Positions 1 to 7,300 of a DNA stretch of 11,230 nt are shown here, one piece after another. This stretch comes from Euperipatoides rowelli. Its lineage: Eukaryota > Onychophora > Udeonychophora > Euonychophora > Peripatopsidae. The notes beneath the pieces were generated by a model. It was not told the origin of the DNA. It saw only the letters and a program-made list of their open reading frames with translations, and did no database searches. How positions within the stretch are numbered: position 1 is the first letter of the stretch; every line of letters begins with the position of its first letter. The translations under genes and the position numbers were made by a program. The stretch lies in NCBI GenBank assembly GCA_003024985.2, contig PXIH01S0009456.1; one strand, written 5' to 3'.

Positions 1-339
1 CAAATATTCTATAGTTAAGTATAGCAAGCAGAATTTATTTCTAGTCTATGACATCACAAAATATCTTCCCTGGTGTGTAAAGTGGACAATGTTGTTTTAA
101 GGGGGAGGAGCTAAAGACAATTATTTTAAAAATTGAATTGTAAATAACTATTTTGTTTTTAATTTTTTTCTTTTCTGGTGGATATTTTTTTTTAGTAAAA
201 ATCTTTGAAAATTAATAATTAAAAAAAATCCGTCACATTTGACCTTTAATGTTAAAAAACCTAAACTAAAAAATTATTACAGCAGAAAAGAATAATCATA
301 ATTTAAAATAAACCAGGTAATTCAAAATACACATATTTC
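1..339. other. 3' flank of APC, nothing recognisable
   Basis: AT-rich sequence beyond the inferred cleavage site. It has no open frame of note, no RNA gene and no transposon signature that I can see. It would be UTR if the distal AATAAA at 34-39 is used. Confidence 0.5.
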
Positions 340-352
340 AGCAATCAAAAAT

Positions 353-358
353 TTTATT
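353..358 (-). terminator. Poly(A) signal AATAAA for APC
   Basis: On the minus strand the sequence reads CTGTAAATAAAATTTTTG. The hexamer is followed 18-30 bases downstream by a GT-rich stretch (TATGTGTATTTTG, 323-335), so cleavage would fall near 338-342. A second AATAAA lies at 34-39 and could give a longer transcript. Confidence 0.6.
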
Positions 359-362
359 TACA
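355..362 (-). promoter_or_regulatory. Candidate Pumilio site TGTAAATA overlapping the poly(A) signal
   Basis: The octamer fits the Pumilio-family consensus TGTANATA exactly on the transcript strand. It shares AATA with the AATAAA hexamer. In AT-rich sequence this can arise by chance, so it is a candidate only. Confidence 0.35.
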
Positions 363-363
363 G

Positions 364-383
364 TAATAATAATAATAATAATA
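364..383. repeat. (TAA)n microsatellite
   Basis: Six and two-thirds perfect TAA units on the plus strand (ATT on the transcript strand), just upstream of the poly(A) signal. Likely length-polymorphic. Confidence 0.9.
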
Positions 384-1385
384 CTAATATGACAAATAAT
401 TATATTACTCTCGAATAAGATGTTTCAAAATCAAACACATTGCAAGCTTGTTAAACATTTGAAATGTATAAAACAAGGGTACTAAAATAAATTAATACTA
501 AAAAATTGTATATTACAAGGATTTTTTTTTTGTAGTTGCATTACATACAAGTAGCTGCTTTACTACCGACGACACACATTACAAAGAAGAATGTTCAACA
601 CGTCATACAGTAAACATTGATTAAAACCTTTAACATTCGATTCTGAATACATCATCGTCCAGAAATCAAATATAAATCATGATCAATTTAAAATAAATGT
701 TAAAGGTTTAGTTCGCAATAAACCTAGTTGAGGCATACTAACGTGTGGAATGAAAAGCTAAGGAACCAAAAATTGCTCACATGGCTTGAATATTTACTAA
801 TGGGAGCTTCCATTTTGAACGAGCTGCCACGTCCTTTTTATACCTTTTTACAAAAATATGGATAAAATAGCTCCATGAGTATAAGCTCAGATAAATTTTT
901 AAAAAAGTATGCAGCCGATTATTTGAATTATAAAATGAGTCTTCCGATTTGATCTTTAATATTTGATGCGACTCATTGGGAGATATCAACACTAACATTG
1001 TCCTGGCCACTACAAATTCACTGATCATAGGCACCATGGTTAGAGAGTGGAAGCCATTTGTTTTTTGTTTTTTTTAATTTCACAGGAAACAAAATGAAGC
1101 AACATAATAATTTAAGATAGAAACAAGTCATCAGTTCAATATGTCTGACCAAATATGCAAATTTCCTAATGAATATGATAAATTATGAAAACTTATAAGT
1201 CTTATCACTTATAACGTCTCTTCCCTGAAAAATGGAACCATGAGCAAAACGTAGGTCTAGAATATCCTCTACGTACACTGATGAGACAGGGACAGTCTTA
1301 TAAAAGCTGCACGGTGATTTTTTTTTAATTAATAAAAAAAAAGAACAACTATGAGATTGCACAGTAGATTTTAAAAAGTAGTCTT

Positions 1386-4300
1386 TTAAACAGTGGTAAT
1401 CATGCAAGATGGCCTTGCATCATTACCATCGTCATTCTCCATGCTGCTAAGATAAGAGTCTCTGCGACGTATAGATCCAGGATTTACACATTTAGAAATT
1501 GTAGGAATGAATGATTTATGCTTTTCAGGAACTTGCTGAATAGGTTTTCCAGGATTTGGATTATAATTAAAAGGAGGAACAATTGCTGATGCGGGAGAAG
1601 TTTTAACTTCAGTAGTGTGAGTTACAGTTCCATTTGTTTTGTCGCCAAACTCATCAGTTTCTGATGGGTCGAGACGTATAAAAGAATTTAACCTTTCAAT
1701 CAAACGGGGTCTGGAGGGATCCGATTCAGCTTCTACTTTATTATTAGTTACAGATTTTGATTTATTTGAATTAGTTTTGGGTGTGGGCAACTTTGAATTT
1801 GAAACTTTATGTACAATATGTGGAGCCACTTCAGCAGTATTAGGGGAACAATTATCTTGCTTCACCCAAATGTCTTCAGTTTTTTCTTTCATTTTATCGG
1901 AACAGTCCCCAGTCTTACGCCATAAACTATTTACACGTTTAGATTCCGTGGCATGGTTCAGGGTTTCTGTCCCAGAATGATTGGTCAGGTTATTTTGGGA
2001 AGGACCTTTGGTAGAATTAGATGAAAGATCATTAGGTAGTTTTTCATAGGTGGAGCTCCTGCTAAGTCCATCTGGTAAAACTGTTTGTTTGGGCTTACGA
2101 TTTGCAGGGGAGGTTTTCGGCTCTGAATTATTTCCTGAAACTGGCTTGTCATCTTTCTTCCATATTGTGGCAATCTTACTAGCCACAGGTTTTTTATTGA
2201 AACCTAGAATAGGTTTTTTAACAGTTGGAACACTGTCTCCATTGTCTAATGATCGATTCCAACCATTACTGCTTTTTCCATCCATTTTATTTAAGCTAGT
2301 GTTGCTACCAGTTTTTTTATTCCCATTTAATTTTGTGGTACTAACAGCTCTCCTGAGATTTTGATTGCTTGGTGAATTTTTCAAGTTTGTTATACTGTTA
2401 CCTTTTTTAAGATTGCCTAAAGATGATTTAGTTGAAGTCGATCCTAAACTTTTGCGATGTTCTCCTGGATGACCATTTACAGAATGAACAGATACATCAC
2501 TTCTTTGTTTATCGTGACTTTGATCAACTGGCAACATGCCATTTTCTTGTGTTGGATCAGCAATGAAGTTAAAAGTTCCTAATGCTTTACTCCAGGATTC
2601 TGCAGGAGATAACCTTTGAGAAGGTGATTTTGGCTGACTTTTGACTCCATTGTCATCTGTAGGGGTAGACCTTGAGGACAATGCCTCATCTCCTTGTTTA
2701 TTTTTTGGCAATGGTGGTTTATTCTCATTTGATGATTTTGGTTCAGTTTTAGTTGGGGATATTTTAGGTGCATTTTGGGTTGGCTTCTCTTTTGTAAATG
2801 TTCCTTGCTTTATAGGTGGTTTTGGTCTATCATCCGAGTTTTTCTGAGAAAATTTTCCTTTTGTAAACTTAACAGATGATAGGCTTTCATTACTTTTATT
2901 CAGATGGGATGCTTTACTGTCATAATTTGTTTTACTAACACTGCTACTTCGTGAGGTTTTGGGACTTATTTTAGGAGAATTTGAACTTTTTGCTAAATTT
3001 GAAGTGGACCCAAACTTAATGGATACTTTTTTATTATCCAGAGGTTTTGTTGGATTGGGATTTAATCTTTGATTCTGAGATGCTGCTCTTAAAGCAGATG
3101 TGCGATTAGACTTGACTGGTGCTCCTGTAGGCTCTTTTGCTCGTGGACTATTTGATCTACCTGCACCACTAACATTTGTCACTGATGATGTAGACTTCTG
3201 ACGAGTCAATGAGCGCCTACGACCTCTGATAGGCTTTGGTCCTTTTGGTTCTTCTTTCTGTTGTTTCAAGCTGTCTCTGTTCACAGGTTTCACAATACGT
3301 GGTCTTGCTTTGCTGGAAGTGCACGAAACTTCACAATATTGTTCAGAGGCAGTTTTGGAACTTGTAGATTTTTCAGATTCAGAGGCATCTTCAGTCGATA
3401 CAAGTGAAAGTGTTTCATATTCAATAAAGTTATCATCGCTTAATGTTTCAATAGTGTCTGTTGAAAGATCTCTCTTAATTTCACTCAAAGAACACAAAAC
3501 AATATTAGCATTTTCCTCTAAAGCTTGCACTTCTTCGGGTGAAATTTCAAGATTATGTATTTTTTCTGGCTTAATGTCTTCAATTAAAGTATTTCCACTG
3601 ACCGAAATTGTCCTCTTAGGAGTCCATTCCCCATCTAGATCTTCTGTCTTATGTAGTATTTCTTCCTCACAAACTTCAATAATTTCCTCATCCTTTATTA
3701 AAGAGGAATCAATAGTTTGTTTTGAAAATGTATCAAGGTGAGATGCTTTATCACTGGATGAATCAGATTTATCCAGATCAAAATTTTTGTGCAAACTATT
3801 TTGCAATGATGGTAATTCATAGAATTCTCGAGGAGGCCTAACTCTATCTAACGTGCTACAAGTGCTACTTTGTAAGCTTGAAGGTGGAATTTCATAAATA
3901 TCAAATGGATAAGGTTGTTTTAGTTCCTCTAATCTTTCTACATTGCTGCCAAAACTACTTATCAAACTAGCTGACATATCATAAAAACCATCTGGTGGAG
4001 GTATTTTATCTAAGGTGCTATAAGTACTGCTTTGCATGCTATTCATCATCTCATCCATTGGGAATATCTTGTCTAGTGTGAGGCTGGTACTGCTCATCAT
4101 ACTAATGCTATTCACCATGTCATCTGGAGGCATAATCTTATCCAATGTACTGTATGTACTGCTGTACAGGCTATTCAACATTTCACCAGCTGGATACATC
4201 TTCCCTAAATTGCTACAAGTACTACTAATCATGCTATTCATCATATCCTCAGGAGGAATGATGTCATCAAATGTAGTATAGACACTACTTTTCATGCTAG

Positions 4301-7300
4301 GAGAAATTTCTTTCTCTTCTGTATCCTGAACGACCTTTTCTTCTTCTGGTGTATTTGACATATCCTCAGGATTATTGGAAACATCAAATTTCATATTTTC
4401 AACAGCAATATCAGGAGAGGAAATGGATTCAGAAAGTGAACTTTCAGTAGAGAACTGAGAAACAAGCATTGTTCTTTCCCTTGTTAAACTAGTGCACGGT
4501 TTATCCTCATCAATTTCGATTATATCTACATCATCAGTTTCAGCAGTCTTTTCTTTCCTAAAATTAAATTTGCTTTCATGGAATCCTGACTGTGATTCTG
4601 AAATTTCTTTGGGTATAGAAATTGGTTTTACTGTAGCGACTTCGATCAAAGAATCGTTTTTCCATATAGAATATGGCTTTTCAATTTTAGAAGCAGCTAC
4701 AGACTCGACAGATGATCTGTCAGGTTTGGCGATTTTGGTGGGTAATTTAGAGCGACCCAATTTTATTTTGTTGACAGGTTTTGGTACTTTAGATGCTGTT
4801 TTTTCAGCGGAAGACTTACTTTTTGGCATGGCCAAACTGATACACTCATCAAGAAGAGCTTGTTCTGAGAGATCTGTTCCAGCTGAATCTACACTCAAAG
4901 AGCTGATCGAATATTGCTTTGACAAATCACAACTTTCATCTTCAACTGCTTCAGGTATCTTTGGTTTGAATAGGTCACCATTCCTAACAGGAGATTTATC
5001 TTCATGATCATTGCTATTCAAAGAACTGAGTGATGAGTTTCTAGAAAAACAAACAGGTGTTCCTTCAACAACATAATGCTTTAAATACTCATCTTCTGAA
5101 GATGTTTTTATCTTGTTTGATTGGTATCGCACTCCTAATTTATTAGGGGGAGTTTCAGGTGACGTTTTCTGAATAGGTAAAATAACCGGTCGATTTGGGG
5201 TTTTTGGTAAAGCCGGTTCTCTTTGCCATTCTGGAAATTCTTTAGAATTTTCAGTACTTTCATCACAACTGAGTGAACTTAAAGAATCATTTCGAGAGAA
5301 TGTTACTGGAGTCCCTTCAACAGCATAAGTTCTAGGTGAGTCATAAGATGATGGACCACATTGCTGGCCAGTATTAGTAAAATTACAAACAGTAGGTCTA
5401 TTTGTATCATTTTTTTCATCATCTTTATCCTCAAAATCAACAGTTAAATCACTTAAAGAAGTTGAAGTAGAGAAATTGATAGGAGTATCTTCTGTGGCAT
5501 AAACTCTCACAGACTCAATAAAAGGTGAGGTAACTTGAGTTGAAGATGTGTCACCAAAAATTTTTGATGAATGAGATGAGGATGAGGAGTCATGTATTAT
5601 GGGTTTCACAATTCTTTTTACCTTTTCAGCATTATTTGTACTCTCAGAGATGCGATCAAGCGGTAATCGTGGCTTTGAACGCATTTTACTTTTTGGCATT
5701 GCAGACTGTATACATTCATTTAAAATATTATCATTATCTTCACTGACAGAACTAGTTTCAGAACTTGTTTCCAAATTTAACGGAGCAACTGTTTTTATCA
5801 GTCTCTTACCACACTTAGGAACAGAATCAGTAATAATTAAATTGCCTTCAGAGTGTGTACTATCAATATGTGGAGCTGGAGAACAGATTGCCATTTGTGT
5901 AACAGACGTCCCCATTCTCGGAGCAACAACCCCAGTTCTACCTCGATTAAAAATACTAGTTTTTATTGGAATGCCTGAAGTAGGGGAGATGGCTTTCATT
6001 GCCCCCGATTTATTATTTTTGCTGTACATTTTACTGTTGTTATATTTGCGTTTGCTATCTTTAATACTGTTTGGCATAGCGGAGTTGATGCATGCTTCTA
6101 AAATATCATCTTCATTGTCGTCAGCTTCAGATAATTCTTCTATTTGGTCAATGTCATTATCTTGTGTTTTTTCTGGAATCTGATTTAATTCTGATAATTT
6201 ATCTAATTTTTTCACTTTTAAGAAGTCTTTTGTAATTTTTGGTTCATCGTCGATGGAGAGTGAACTTAAACTAGTTGCAGTGGAGAATTCTAAAGGAGTA
6301 CCCTCAGTTACGAATGATATAGGAGCATCTTCAAACACATTCTTTTGTTTAATGTCCATGCTTTTATTCGGCCCACCTTCTTCACTCAGGCTATCCAAGT
6401 CAACTTTAGCTTCCCCATGGCCTGAATTGACAAGTTCTTCCTCTGTGGCTTTTACATGTTTTGGACTTGGGGGCATTGTTTCACTCGGTGAGTCAGGTAG
6501 ATCACTGGGTGAAACTACTTCACTGGCTCTACGACTTATGTCACTAATTACAGAACTTCGATCATCATAGATAGAATGTTGCTCAAAACTACTTAGCGAA
6601 CCCAAAGAACTGCACCGAGAAAACATTAATGGAGTTTCTTCAGCTTCTTCAAAAGTAACAGTTTTGGTTTCTCTTTCAGATGTTGACTTTGCATTTGGAT
6701 TAGATGTTACGGCACGCTGTTTTTGCTTTTCTTTTAATTTGACTGGTTCTGATTCACTTAACTTTATATCAACTACTTCGTTTTTGATATTTTTAGTAGA
6801 TTCATTTAAATCTTCATCAACTTCCAAAATATGCAAATTTACATTTTCTCCATGACTGCTGGTATTTTCTAATTGATCATTACACAAACTACTATGCAAA
6901 CTACTCAAAGAACTGACACGAGAAAAGCAAACTGGAGTATCTTCCACATAGTACGTGGCCACTTTATCGGGGCTGGTAATGCCACTTTCTTCATTGGAAT
7001 CATCATATGAAACCTTTTCCTCGAGTGCAGGTGCTTGGGGTTCCAATTCTGGTGGTACATCAGAACTGTTTGAAGAAACATCTGGAACATCACTATTTAT
7101 TTCAATGCATTCAACTTTGTCATCATTTTCTTCCAATTCTTCATCTTCTTCATTTGTTTTTCCAATTGGATCCTGAACTTTCTCTTTATTATCTCTCAAA
7201 TCTGTCATTGAAGTTGCATTAGAAAAATTGAGTGGTGTTCCTTCTGTACAGTATGTTTTTACAGCATCATCCAGAACCGAAGATGTGGATTCAGAAGTAA

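Larger units (their letters stand above)
340..1385 (-). other. Probable APC 3' untranslated region
   Basis: This is about 1.05 kb of AT-rich sequence between the APC stop codon and a poly(A) signal. It contains several A/T homopolymer runs (near 522-531, 1066-1076 and 1320-1342) and a short TAA microsatellite. The frames on either strand are short and have no recognisable homology; the longest (86 codons, minus strand, 777-1037) looks like chance. I see no intron signal in the last codons, so the UTR is probably continuous with the coding exon. Confidence 0.7.

Noticed and set aside
233-251. Nuclear-receptor half-site (AAAGGTCA on the minus strand) as an enhancer element
   Set aside because: A single half-site in AT-rich flank is expected by chance and has no supporting context.
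777-1037. Minus-strand frame of 86 codons in the 3' UTR
   Set aside because: No recognisable domain, composition like random AT-rich translation, and it lies between the APC stop and the poly(A) signal.
1183-1407. Minus-strand frame of 74 codons overlapping the APC stop
   Set aside because: It overlaps the conserved C-terminal APC codons in another frame and continues into UTR; no homology.
5599-6183. Plus-strand open frame of 194 codons, and similar plus-strand frames at 3310-3741 and 4492-5007
   Set aside because: They are antisense to the APC frame. Their Ser/Leu-rich translations mirror the APC Ser/Asp/Glu codons and show no independent homology.
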